From assembly GCA_038030265.1 (NCBI GenBank), contig CM075942.1, positions 63,988,926-64,052,925 on the forward strand: DNA of 64,000 bases, written 5' to 3'. The translations under genes were made by a program, and so were the position numbers. Positions 1 to 10,611 of this stretch are shown here, piece after piece. The notes under the pieces were generated by a model. The model saw only the letters and a program-made list of their open reading frames with translations. It was not told the DNA's origin and searched no databases. Source of the stretch: Corythucha ciliata. Its lineage: Eukaryota > Arthropoda > Insecta > Hemiptera > Tingidae. The first letter of the stretch is position 1. Each line of letters opens with the position of its first letter.

Positions 1-713
1 AGCCGAGAATTCGTGTTTTCACAAAAACCATTGGTGAAATATCGATTTTTCACTATTTATCCGTGAATGAGCTCTACACGAACGGAAAAGGTCATATACC
101 GTAAAATGTATTTTCAGGCCATAACGGATTCTATTATGGCAAGTAAAACATGGCTAATGGTCCGGGTGCGTTCCTCATGCACTCTTCGCGTAATCTAATT
201 GTAATAAACAAACTGCCACTCTTGGGACATTGAAATAATCAGCTTAGGCGCTTTATCATAATAGTGTTGTCGTTGTTTCACAAAAATATGCTCACATTGA
301 AAAATACGAAGATTGACTTGAGCCCTGCCATGAATTCTTAAATATTTTATAGTTTCAAAGTACTTTTTTAGCTTTTGATCTATTAAAAAAGGAAGTGAAA
401 TATTTCAAGGAAATATTACAAGGAAAATGTGTTATCTAGATAAGAGTATTTCAAAAGGAGGGTAGGGGGTTTCCGTGACTTTTCTTCCTCTTTCACTCTC
501 TGTCTCTCTGCTATCTGGAATTTCCCCTTAAGAGAAACAATGACTTGGCGTGGAATATTAGGATCCTAGAATTGGATGATCTCAGGGACCATCCTTCCTG
601 AGCAATAAGCGAATTGATTTATGACAAGGAGAACATTTTTCTCTTCTAAACGTTCGTAATAAGGCCTCGGGACAGCACTCTGATTTCTCTCTAGTGGATT
701 CACTCTTTGCGTG
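1..713. other. Unassigned AT-rich DNA
   Basis: I see no gene, tRNA or clear repeat boundary here. Short open frames lack codon structure. The stretch ends where the tRNA-like head of a SINE begins. Confidence 0.5.
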
Positions 714-958
714 AACTCCCGGGTAGCTCAGTTGGTAGAACACCTGCCACAAAACCGGAGTCCGTGAGTTCGAATCCCACCAGGGGAGTAATTTTTTCTC
801 GGAACTCAAAACAAATAATAAAAGGCAAGAATTTCATTTAAATTTTAATTTCTGTACTTCAAACTCCCCACCCCCTCAAAATCACAGGTGTGACTACGGA
901 GGTGCGGTGAGGGGGGAGTGATCCCAATAATTGTCCGAGGAAACACAATTAATTAATT
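714..958 (+). mobile_element. tRNA-derived SINE, family 1, copy 1
   Basis: The first 75 bases form a tRNA-like head with an A box (TAGCTCAGTTGGTAGA, 724-739) and a B box (GAGTTCGAATCCC, 766-778), the internal RNA polymerase III promoter. A body of about 170 bp without tRNA character follows. The same head plus body recurs in reverse orientation at 20994-21233, including the junction after the head (TTTTTTCTCGGAACTCAAAA) and a distal block around GGTGCGGTGAGG. That makes it a SINE, not a functional tRNA. The acceptor and anticodon stems have mismatches. No target-site duplication was found and the 3' end is approximate. Confidence 0.8.
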
Positions 959-1165
959 GTCGGACGCGGAAAAGAAATTACGTATTTTTTCTTCATTGAC
1001 AAAAGTTAGCATATTTGAAATCCCGCCAAATCGAACATTTTGCGCATACGCTGATTCCCTGTCCTTTTCATGCCGCCTCTGAATAGCTCGTCGCTCTGAT
1101 ACTTTGGTCTCCTGAGATAAATCTAGCAAATTGTTGAAATGTAGGACCCACTGCAAAAGTCCCCT

Positions 1166-1920
1166 GCTTCTTGAAAATAGACGATCTGCGCCTTAAATGC
1201 TTCCAACTATTCACACACTGGGCAAGTGGGCATGATTGAAACTAACGAAATGGCGAAATTTGCGTCCTGAAAATGGCTCTGTCCTGCAGCCTTTAAATGG
1301 TTAAACTGACGACTTGCGCCTTAAAAATGGCTCAACTATAACCGTTCGCGCCCTAAACTTGACTAAACTATTTGTCTTCTGAAAATAGTCAAAGTGACTA
1401 TATTAACGCCCCCAAAATGGCAAAAATGACTCTACGCTCAATAAAAATGCCTAAACTTACAATTCGTGCCTTGAAAATGCTCGAACTGACGATCCATATG
1501 CGCTGAAAATGGCAAAGCTGTCCACTCGCGAAGTAGCGGTCCAAAAATGCCAAAATTGGCCATTCACACCTCAAAAATAGCTTAACTGGCGATTCGTACA
1601 CGAAAAAGCAGCAAAACTGGCCTAATCCAACCCTTAAAAACAGTAAAATAGCAGTTCACGCTCGAAATAGGGTGAAACGGACGAATAGAGCCTTGAATAT
1701 GGCAGTGTCAAACTAGCATTCCTAAATATTGCGAGCTCTAAAAATGGTCAAACTGATCACTAGAGCACCCTACGGACGGCGCAACTTACGACTCGCCTAT
1801 TGAAATCTCTTAAGAGCTGACTATGTGAGCCCCACAAAATAGCCAAACTGGCTATTCGCGCCCCCAAAATGATGGTTGGACTTTTCGAGCTATATAAAAA
1901 CGATAAACTGGTGTCTGCTT
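1166..1920 (-). repeat. Degenerate ~31-bp minisatellite, family B
   Basis: About 20 imperfect units, read on this strand as (C)GCGCCCTAAAAATGGC followed by AAACTGACTATT. Spacing varies from about 30 to 45 bp. Units differ at many positions, so this is an old or continuously diverging array. It can be aligned with family A elsewhere (ATTCGCGGCTAAAATTGAG). Confidence 0.7.
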
Positions 1921-2159
1921 ACCTCATACTTCTTATGCCTTTGGGGGCTGACACGGTTATGTGTAAACAAATTGATACAAAATGTCTGGAGTGAGGGAGG
2001 GGGCTACGCGCAGTGACGCCGAAACAATTTGAATGAGTTGTAGCAGAACTCTGGAAAATGGTCCAACCCTCTCTACAACTGATGTTCATAATGGATGGGG
2101 GAGAGATCGTTGCCCTTGAATTGAAACAAAAAATTGTTGTCGTTCCAATTTTTGCCGCT
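1921..2159. other. Unassigned spacer
   Basis: No gene or repeat recognised. Contains a short G-rich stretch. Confidence 0.4.
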
Positions 2160-3110
2160 AGTTAGCACTTTTTCTCCAATTTGATTCGCGAATTAGCGTT
2201 TTTTTCTGAATTTTTCATCGGCGATTTTTGTCACGAATTAGCGTTTTTTTTGCAAATTTCGCCGCTAATTAGTGCCTTTTCTCTGCGGCTAAAATAGATA
2301 AAATACACTGATCTTCACTTTCCTTAGGTCCCTGAACAGATAAAATCGAGAAGGCTCACTAATGCGCTGTTTATGGCTCAAGAACGCGGCGAAAAGTTTG
2401 GGGAAATCGCTAATAATCGTGGCTAAAACTGCGAAAAAGCGCTCATTCGTGGTTTCTCGATGCAACTTTCAGAGCAAGATTGAGAAAAAATCGCTGATTT
2501 GCGGTGAGTAGAGGCCATTTTACAGTCAAAAATCATAATATAGAAAAAGACGCTAATTTACTGTTCTTGGGCCCTGCCTGCAGCTAAAAGTAGGATAAAA
2601 AACATGGAGGGATAATATTGAGACAAATGAAAAAATCAAGGCTTAAATTGAGGAAAATTACAACTTTTCAAATTCACGAATAAAGTGTGCCTAATAAAAG
2701 CTCTGATTCACAGCTAAAATTGAGAAAATTCCAATTTGCGGTTTTACAAGTTTACTTGCCGCTGCAATGGAGAAAAACGTTACTCGCGACCAACATTGAG
2801 AAATGTTCTAAATAGCGGGAAAAATTGAAAAAATCGCAATTTGCGGCTTAAATTGAGCATAGGATAAACCATTGTATTTTTTGTTTATGTAACGGCTGAG
2901 GGGCCTCATAGAGATTTCCGCCCCGGGCCCCGATAGGTCCGCCTATACCTGTTCTTTGGTCGAATCCGCGCCTAAAATTAAGAAAAGAACGTGGAAATAA
3001 AACGCTAATTCAACGCACCTAAAATTGAGAAAATCACTAATTCGTGGATTAAATTGAGGAAAATCGCTAATTCTCAGATCAAATTGAACAGGAAATTTTC
3101 AATTCTCCCT
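2160..3110. repeat. Degenerate ~30-bp minisatellite, family A (orientation switch inside)
   Basis: Consensus unit GCTAATTCGCGGCTAAAATTGAGAAAAA. Units at 2160-2290 read on the minus strand (ATTAGCGATTTTTCTCAATT) and those at 2360-3110 on the plus strand, so the orientation flips near 2300. Positions 2896-2945 hold the GC-rich motif CATAGAGATTTCCGCCCCGG followed by GCCCCGATAGGTCCGCC, also seen at 31014, 36884 and, reversed, at 47815. Confidence 0.8.
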
Positions 3111-3934
3111 GCAAAGCTCAGGTAAAAATGAGAGAATTAACCGAACAATTACATCAAAAAGAGCTAAATATCTGCGAAATTTCAAGTTTCGGGCCTTTTT
3201 TCGTAGCCGTGGAACCGGTGTGGCTACAGGGACTCACGACAGCACTCTAATTCTAACAAATACAGCCATGAAATTACATTGCACTGGACTAAAAATCGGG
3301 TCTAACTATACCAGAGACATTATGTTAGTTTCCACTATTTATTCCCGTGTAATTGTCAGTCCCTGGTCTTTATTTCCGCGAAATTTCGAGTTCTGGGGAA
3401 TGAGCGTGGAATCCGGTCAAGCCCGGCCACGACAGTGCCCAAGTCTTTAAATTTGCATAATTTTTGTTCGGCTTTGGACCAATGGTTCGGCAAACCAGTG
3501 AAAAGCGTCAACATATTTATCCCATGCCATACACAAAGTATTCATCATCTTTCAGATTATTCCCCCCGAACTGATGCTTCAAGTCGAAATCGAATAGAAA
3601 ACGAGAAGTTTTCACTGCCGCTACAGAGGCTCTTATTGCTGCTTTTAGCCGTGCACCCAGCGCCGAGGAAGGAAGGAAGGCGCTGACAATTGTTATCGCT
3701 TCAAGTGATAGTACGCAGATAAAGGGAAAATCGAAATTCCAATTACGAAACACAATTAGCCGAAATTGAGCAAATCTCGCGAACTCTAAATTGCTGGTTA
3801 TATAAGCTGCTTATTCGCTAAAGTTTGTTTTCAAAACAAACTTTGTTGCAAAAACACTTCAAGTGTTCGTTTCATTTTTTAACATACTAAAGACGAATAA
3901 TAATAATACATGACACAGCAATTATGAAAGTTGA
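3111..3934. other. Unassigned, with a perfect short palindrome
   Basis: No gene recognised. Positions 3820-3844 are a perfect inverted repeat of two 12-base arms (AAAGTTTGTTTT and its complement) around a single C. Confidence 0.4.
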
Positions 3935-4991
3935 TAATAACTCCTGCTAATTAAGCAGACCCTCATCATAAAATCCAAGCATCACGAGTTTGATTATAAA
4001 TTACTGACGAGAACCAAACCATTGACAAACGTCCAAATACGGTTCTGAGCTTTTTCCATAACTCTCAGACTAACAAACGGTAATACGGAAAATATTACAT
4101 TACCTGGCGTACTGAAGTCATTTTTGCACTCCGGTGACACACTCGTAACATAAATTGAACGAAAAATCTAACGTAACTGAGTTAAAACAGAAATATAAAT
4201 GTGAAGCGCAAGAGGAAAAGTATGTACGTCTTAGACGAGATAACGCGACCTACTGTATTATTGACCGGGCCTGTTTAAAAAAGGATAAAATGTCGAAAGT
4301 ATCACTTAGCAAATAACTCGACCGACAGTGTTCTATTAAAAATAACGAGTCGATGGACAATGAAGAGAGACCATGTTCCCTGGGAAGAATGCCTTGAATG
4401 CTTCACTCACTGGTCACTGCGAGGGGGAAGGAAGGTCACCGCTCAGTTTTTCACTCACTCGGGGGGAGGTGGAAGGTGAAGCCGTTTCTGTAGAGTTTTT
4501 CGTAAAGAAATACTTGTTTCTTTATATTGCTTTCGACTTATGTAGTTTTGAGCAGTTTCAACTATAAACGATAAACGTTATCGTGAAAGAGTATGACTAT
4601 GAAGTATGATCATCGAACACTTGCTTTACAATCATGCTCGTAAGTTAACGTTTCTAAATATGCACTGTGCGACTTACAAATGAATTGATAGAATAATCAG
4701 GGAATTTCTATGACGTTGGCGTTGTTTTAATCTACGATAAATCGTTTGATCGTGATCGTGATTGCATATATCCGTTATTTAGACTGAAACACGGGGTCTA
4801 CCGCATAAAAACTTCGGTATATTCATACCTATGTTACCGGAGGCGGATTTGCCGCCGCACCGGCCGGTATAGGCATGACGCAAGAGAACTTTTCGCCGCC
4901 CTTTACTTGATTGGGGGGGAGGGGGCTATCAAATATGTTCATATTACAACAACAACATAAATGTAATGTATCTTTTATAACAGCTGAAGCA

Positions 4992-5673
4992 TTATTATTA
5001 TTATTATTATTCAGTGGGCCCGCACCCGGCCTAGCCGAGCCCGAAGCGCTTAAGCCGTTACTGGCTAATACGCCATGCCCTTAGGGTCGGACTCGGAAAA
5101 GCCTAATGCGGGTCCGCAAACCTATCTACGGCATTCACAAACTGAAGGACTCGGACCCCCTCGGCCCTCGAGAATGTGATGCCTGGAAACCTATCTGTCC
5201 CGAAAATGCGGAAACGAGTAGCCGCATACGTCTCACACTCCCCTAAAAAGTGCATAGCCGATTCCTCTTCCAACTCGCAGCCCCGACACATTAGGTCTGC
5301 CACCATTCCCATTGTGTGGAGGTGCTTACGTAGCGCATAGTGCCCTGTAAACATCCCCACAACTCTCCGCATGCTGCATGCCTTTACTTAGTGATAGCAG
5401 CCACATCGTCGCCTCCCAGTCCCATTCCCGAATGCAAGCCCTCGCTTGCCGACAGGCTGATAGGCTATTCCAACTCCTGGCGGCCTCCCTATCCGCCCAA
5501 TCTTTTATCTGAGCTCTCCCCACTGTCTTGGAGACCGCAATAGTCGGCTCAGGTCCCCATACTTCCTTATTTGCCCCCTGTTTCGCCATTTCATCAGCTT
5601 TCTCATTCCCCTCGTATCCCCTGTGTCAAGGGATCCACGCGAGGGTCACTTCATTACCCATTCCCTGTAGCCT
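4992..5673 (-). mobile_element. 5'-truncated non-LTR retrotransposon (copy 1)
   Basis: A 682-bp insertion flanked by an exact 11-bp target-site duplication, CAGCTGAAGCA (4981-4991 and 5674-5684). On the minus strand it ends in an (AAT)n tail, seen as TTATTATT at 4992-5011. It encodes only the C-terminal part of the polyprotein: an RNase H end and a Cys/His motif. Target duplication, 5' truncation and simple-repeat tail are hallmarks of target-primed reverse transcription. The same insertion sits at the same site in the second duplication unit, so it predates the duplication. Confidence 0.9.
5103..5672 (-). pseudogene. Broken RNase H / C-terminal ORF fragment of an I/R1/LOA-like element (copy 1)
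   Basis: The frame runs from the RNase H end (WIP-stop-HRGYEGNEKADEMAK, family pattern W-x-PGH-x-G-x-x-GNE-x-AD) to a Cys-X2-Cys...His-X4-Cys motif (CRGC, then HFLGEC). Two lesions are private to this copy. One is a nonsense codon at 5626-5628, replacing the Gly of the PGH motif that copy 2 keeps. The other is a 4-base insertion near 5371-5379 that throws the frame off before RRVVGMFTGHYALRKHL. RNase H and the Cys/His tail are typical of non-LTR elements that carry RNase H. Clade assignment is inference. No function is expected. Confidence 0.8.
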
Positions 5674-5749
5674 CAGCTGAAGCATACACTATAGTAATTA
5701 GTAAAGTAGTCAGTGATGGCCCGAAGAGCCCGAATTACAACTTCTTCCA

Positions 5750-6005
5750 CACTTTATCCGCGAATTAGTGATCTTCCTCAATTTAAGCCACGAATTACCC
5801 TTTGCTCTTAATTTTAGAGGCAATAAAGTATAGCGTTTATATCCCATATAATAGCGATTTTACTCAATTTTTGCCACGAATTGGAGCTTTCCTCAATTTT
5901 TTGTGCAAATTAGCGACTTTTTACCTTTTCAGCAGCGAATTAGCAGCACTTTTTCCAACTTTGAGCTGCAAATTAGTTTTTATTCATTTCAGCTCGCGAA
6001 TTAAG
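5750..6005 (-). repeat. Family A minisatellite (unit 1)
   Basis: About eight units of the type CGAATTAGTGATTTTCCTCAA, minus orientation. The block is duplicated at 8535-8790 as part of the segmental duplication. Confidence 0.8.
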
Positions 6006-6249
6006 GCCGAATTACACCGACCGAGTAGCTCGGCCGAGTGACTAGGCCGAGACAGCGCGCGGGCGAGTGGACGACATCCGGGCGAAAAAAGGTAATTCTC
6101 TTCGACTGTTACCTTTTTGTCGGGTCGTTCACTCTACACAAGTCCGAAAACAATCATTAAACTCTTGTCACTAAAAACCAAGATGAATACGTGATTTTTT
6201 TTTACATAAATGGGGGGGGGGGGTCAATCAGTTTGTAAGATGGACACGG

Positions 6250-6700
6250 TCCTATATAGTCAATTCATCTTTTAAGGGCGCGAATAGCCAGTTTGGCAAT
6301 TTTTTCGGTGCAGCATGACACAAATCGTCAACTGATCAGTTCCGGTATTTCTAAGGCACGAATTGTCCTCAGGTTCACCGTTTTCAAGCCGCGGAGGATC
6401 GTTTTTTTTTTTGTGTTTTTTTTTTGGGGGGGGGCGATAGCCACTTTGAAGACGCGCAGCAGCCTCTGTAGGGCGCAAATGATCTGTTTAGCTAATCTTT
6501 GGACTGTGAATTTCTGGTACGAGTATGCCATTTTTAGGACTTAAATAGTCAGTTTTGCTATTTTTAGGGAACGAATCGTCAGTTTAGACATTTCAGGGCA
6601 CGAGGTTCAGTTTGGCCATTTTTGATCCTGGATAATGGTCGATTTTGCATTTTCAGGACATGAATCATCCGTTTCGGACCTTTCAAAGCACGAATCTCGC
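6250..6700 (+). repeat. Family B minisatellite
   Basis: Units of the type GGGCGCGAATAGCCAGTTTGGCAATTTTT. It spans the end of duplication unit 1 and the spacer (6541-6722) before unit 2. Poly-T and poly-G runs sit inside at 6401-6434. Confidence 0.7.
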
Positions 6701-7780
6701 GGGCCGCTATATATAGAGTTGGTAATAACTCCTGCTAATTAAGTAGACCCTCATCATAAAATCCAAGCATCACGAGTTTGATTATAAATTACTGACGAGA
6801 ACCAAACCATTGACAAACGTCCAAATACGGTTCTGAGCTTTTTCCATAACTCTCAGACTAACAAACGGTAATACGGAAAATATTACATTACCTGGCGTAC
6901 TGAAGTCATTTTTGCACTCCGGTGACACACTCGTAACATAAATTGAACGAAAAATCTAACGTAACTGAGTTAAAACAGAAATATAAATGTGAAGCGCAAG
7001 AGGAAAAGTATGTACGTCTTAGACGAGATAACGCGACCTACTGTATTACTGACCGGGCCTGTTTAAAAAAGGATAAAATGTCGAAAGTATCACTTAGCAA
7101 ATAACTCGACCGACAGTGTTCTATTAAAAATAACGAGTCGATGGACAATGAAGAGAGACCATGTTCCCTGGGAGGAATGCCTTGAATGCTTCACTCACTG
7201 GTCACTGCGAGGGGGAAGGAAGGTCACCGCTCAGTTTTTCACTCACTCGGGGGGAGGTGGAAGGTGAAGCCGTTTCTGTAGAGTTTTTCGTAAAGAAATA
7301 CTTGTTTCTTTATATTACTTTCGACTTATGTAGTTTTGAGCAGTTTCAACTATAAACGATAAAAGTTATCGTGAAAGAGTATGACTATGAAGTATGATCA
7401 TCGAACACTTGCTTTACAATCATGCTCGTAAGTTAACGTTTCTAAATATGGCACTGTGCGACTTACAAATGAAGTGATAGAATAATCAGGGAATTTCTAT
7501 GACGTTGGCGTTGTTTTAATCTACGATAAATCGTTTGATCGTGATCGTGATTGCATATATCCGTTATTTAGACTGAAACACGGGGTCTACCGCATAAAAA
7601 CTTCGGTATATTCATACCTATGTTACCGGAGGCGGATTTGCCGCCGCACCGGCCGGTATAGGCATGACGCAAGAGAACTTTTCGCCGCCCTTTACTTGAT
7701 TGGGGGGGAGGGGGCTATCAAATATGTTCATATTACAACAACAACATAAATGTAATGTATCTTTTATAACAGCTGAAGCA

Positions 7781-8463
7781 TTATTATTATTATTATTATT
7801 ATTCAGTGGGCCCGCACCCGGCCTAGCCGAGCCCGAAGCGCTTAAGCCGTTACCGGCTCATACGCCATGCCCTTAGGGTCGGACTCGGAAAAGCCAAATG
7901 CGGGTCCGCAAACCTATCTACGGCATTCACAAACTGAAGGACTCGGACCCCCTCGGCCCTCGAGAATGTGATGCCTGGAAACCTATCTGTCCCGAAAATG
8001 CGGAAACGAGTAGCCGCATACGTCTCACACTCCCCTACAAAGTGCATAGCCGATTCCTCTTCCAACTCGCAGCCCCGACACATTGGGTCTGCCACCATTC
8101 CCATTGTGTGGAGGTGCTTACGTAGCGCATAGTGGCCTGTAAACATCCCCACAACTCTCCGCATGCTGCCTTTACTTATAGTGATAGCAGCCACATCGTC
8201 GCCTCCCTGTCCCATTCCCGAATGCAAGCCCTCGCTTACCGACAGGCTGATAGGCTATTCCAACTCCTGGCGGCCTCCCTATCCGCCCAATCCTTTATCT
8301 GGGCTCTCCCCACTGTCTTGGAGACCGCAATAGTCGGCTCAGGTCCCCATACTTCCTTATTTGCCCCCTGTTTCGCCATTTCATCAGCTTTCTCATTCCC
8401 CTCGTATCCCCTGTGTCCAGGGATCCACGCGAGGGTCACTTCATTACCCATTCCCTGTTGCCT
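7781..8463 (-). mobile_element. 5'-truncated non-LTR retrotransposon (copy 2)
   Basis: A 683-bp insertion with the same 11-bp target duplication CAGCTGAAGCA (7770-7780 and 8464-8474) and an (AAT)n tail (7781-7803). It is the duplicated partner of 4992-5673. Confidence 0.9.
7850..8463 (-). pseudogene. Broken RNase H / C-terminal ORF fragment (copy 2)
   Basis: This copy keeps the intact motif WIPGHRGYEGNEKADEMAK and the C-terminal CRGC...HFVGEC motif. It has a nonsense codon at 8236-8238 (CAA in copy 1, TAA here, just after SACR) and a 2-base insertion near 8179 that copy 1 lacks. None of the lesions is shared with copy 1, so the fragment was still an open frame when the segment duplicated. 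Each copy has decayed separately since then. Confidence 0.82.
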
Positions 8464-8534
8464 CAGCTGAAGCATACACTAGTAGTAAAGTAGTCAGTGA
8501 TGGCCCGAAGAGCCCGAATTACAACTTCTTCCAC

Positions 8535-8790
8535 ACTTTATCCGCGAATTAGTGATCTTCCTCAATTTAAGCCACGAATTACCCTTTGCTCTTAATTTTA
8601 GAGGCAATAAAGTATAGCGTTTATATCCCATATAATAGCGATTTTACTCAATTTTTGCCACGAATTGGAGCTTTCCTCAATTTTTTGTGCAAATTAGCGA
8701 CTTTTTACCTTTTCAGCAGCGAATTAGCAGCACTTTTTCCAACTTTGAGCTGCAAATTAGTTTTTATTCATTTCAGCTCCGCGAATTAAG
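8535..8790 (-). repeat. Family A minisatellite (unit 2)
   Basis: Duplicate of 5750-6005, same orientation. Confidence 0.8.
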
Positions 8791-9039
8791 GCCGAATTAC
8801 ACCGACCGAGTAGCTCGGCCGAGTGACTAGGCCGAGACAGCGCGCGAGCGAGTGGACGACATCCGGGCGAAAAAAGGTAATTCTCTTCGACTGTTACCTT
8901 TTTGTCGGGTCGTTCACTCTACACAAGTCCGAAAACAATCATTAAACTCTTGTCACTAAAAACCAAGATGAATACGTGATTTTTTTTTACATAAATGGGG
9001 GGGGGGGGTCAATCAGTTTGTAAGATGGACACGGTCCTT

Positions 9040-9735
9040 TATAGTCAATTCATCTTTTAAGGGCGCGAATAGCCAGTTTGGCAATTTTTTCGGTGCAGCA
9101 TGACACAAATCGTCAACTGATCAGTTCCGGTATTTCTAAGGCACGAATTGTCCTCAGGTTCACCGTTTTCAAGCCGCGGAGGATCGTTTTTTTTTTTGTG
9201 TTTTTTTGGGGGGGGGGGCGATAGCCACTTTGAAGACGCGCAGCAGCCTCTGTAGGGCGCAAATGATCTGTTTAGCTAATCTTTGGACTGTGAATTTCTG
9301 GTACGAGTATGCCATTTTTAGGGCGCGAAGAGTCAGTTTTGCCATTTATGGGGGGTGAATAGTACGACCGCTGGTTTGGCCAATTTTGGCGCGCGGGTGG
9401 TTGATTTTGCCATTTTTGGAGCAGGAATAATCTGTACAGGCATTTTCAGTGCACACATTGCCAGTTGATCCAGTTTTAGGACTCTTAAAAAAAGTCAGCT
9501 TGGACAATTTTAGAGCGGGAATCACCAGCTTGGCTATTTATAGCGCACATACGTATAATCAGTTTAGCTTTTTTCAAGGCTGAATCAGTTTTAGCCATTT
9601 TCAGGACGCGTGAAGTCAGTTTGGCTATTTTCATGGCTCAAATAGTTAGTTTTGCTATTTTGGGGCGCGAGTATAGTCAGTCTAGGATTCTGTATGGTGG
9701 GGATAGCTAATTTATCTAATTTTAGGCAGCAAATG
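9040..9735 (+). repeat. Family B minisatellite
   Basis: Units of the type GGCGCGAATAGTCAGTTTTGCC with about 35-bp spacing. After 9324 it continues past the end of the duplicated segment into unique sequence, so the duplication breakpoint lies inside the minisatellite. Confidence 0.7.
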
Positions 9736-10112
9736 GCTGCCAAGTCATCTTTAGTAGAATTTCTCAAGCCCCTCTCTCTTGAACAAATCCTGAATCCATG
9801 CCTGGACAGTGGAATAAATACCATTATGCCGTCGATAGTTACTTAGCGGGACTAAATTGCTAAAAAACTAACTTTTAGGGTCATACAAATCACGTTTTTG
9901 TTGTTTCTTTTTATACTTTTTTACTTATTCATTTAATTTTATTTATTTTTTATTTCTATTTCATAACTATGGTGGGCTGAAGTACTCTGGGAGGGGTTCT
10001 GACCCCCAAAACCCTCCCCATGGGCACGCCACTGATTCAAGGCAACAAAAGTAAAAAAAAATCGGCTGAAATTGGCGGGAAAACAATTCTCGTGGATAAA
10101 ATGAGAAGATCG
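9736..10112. other. Unassigned AT-rich DNA
   Basis: A T-rich stretch (about 9890-9960), then a CCCC-rich patch next to GGGCACGCCACTG. No gene recognised. Confidence 0.4.
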
Positions 10113-10611
10113 TCCAAATTCTATACAAAAAAATCTAGGGGTGGGCAGCTTCGTGTGAAAATAAGTCAGAAGCATCCCAATGCGGCTAAAATTGAGAAAA
10201 AAGCTAAATCATGGATAAATTTGGGGGAAATCGCTCATTAGCGGCTAAAATCTGGATAAACACGAACTCACAGCAAAAATTCAGAAAAATCGCTAATTCG
10301 TGGCTAAAATGGAGAACAATTGCCAATTCGCGGATAAAATATGGAGAAGAAGCGTTGAAGTGAGGAAAAAACCGTAATTGGCCGTTTAGAATTGATAAAA
10401 CGTCTATTCGCAGCAGCTTCTGAAGGTAACTTCGTGGCAGAACGTGAACAAAATCGCTAATCCGCTCCGCCGCTGCCAAATTTAGAAAAAGCGTCAGGTA
10501 GGTAATCACGGCTAAAACAACGGAAAAACTAATTCACGGGTGAAATGCAGTAGAATCCCTAGTTAGCGGCTAAAATTCAGAAAAATTTCTGTTCATTTTT
10601 CGGTTCATTTG
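10113..10611 (+). repeat. 499-bp direct duplication, copy 1 (inside family A)
   Basis: Nearly identical to 11241-11739 (offset 1128). Only a few bases differ, far fewer than between neighbouring minisatellite units, so a whole block was copied recently. It begins at TCCAAATTCTATAC and ends near CATTTGA. Confidence 0.9.

Larger units (their letters stand above)
3935..6540 (+). repeat. 2.6 kb tandem segmental duplication, unit 1
   Basis: This segment is repeated almost base for base at 6723-9324, offset 2788 bp at the left end and 2783 bp at the right. The copies differ by scattered substitutions and small indels. The unit contains a truncated non-LTR retrotransposon with its target duplication, a family A minisatellite stretch (5750-6005, minus orientation), a GC-rich block near 6005-6090 (TAGCTCGGCCGAGT) and the start of a family B block. 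Confidence 0.92.
6723..9324 (+). repeat. 2.6 kb tandem segmental duplication, unit 2
   Basis: Direct copy of 3935-6540. It contains the same retrotransposon insertion at the same site, the same minisatellite stretch and the same homopolymer-rich region, with small length differences in simple-sequence runs (for example one extra TTA in the retrotransposon tail). Confidence 0.92.

Noticed and set aside
717..788. A tRNA gene
   Set aside because: A and B boxes are present, but the acceptor and anticodon stems have mismatches and the same head-plus-body structure recurs at 20994-21233. It is a SINE head.
4373..4567. 64-aa ORF (MFPGKNALNASLTGHCEGEG), duplicated at 7161
   Set aside because: Kept only because the whole 2.6 kb segment is duplicated. 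No domain and no gene context.
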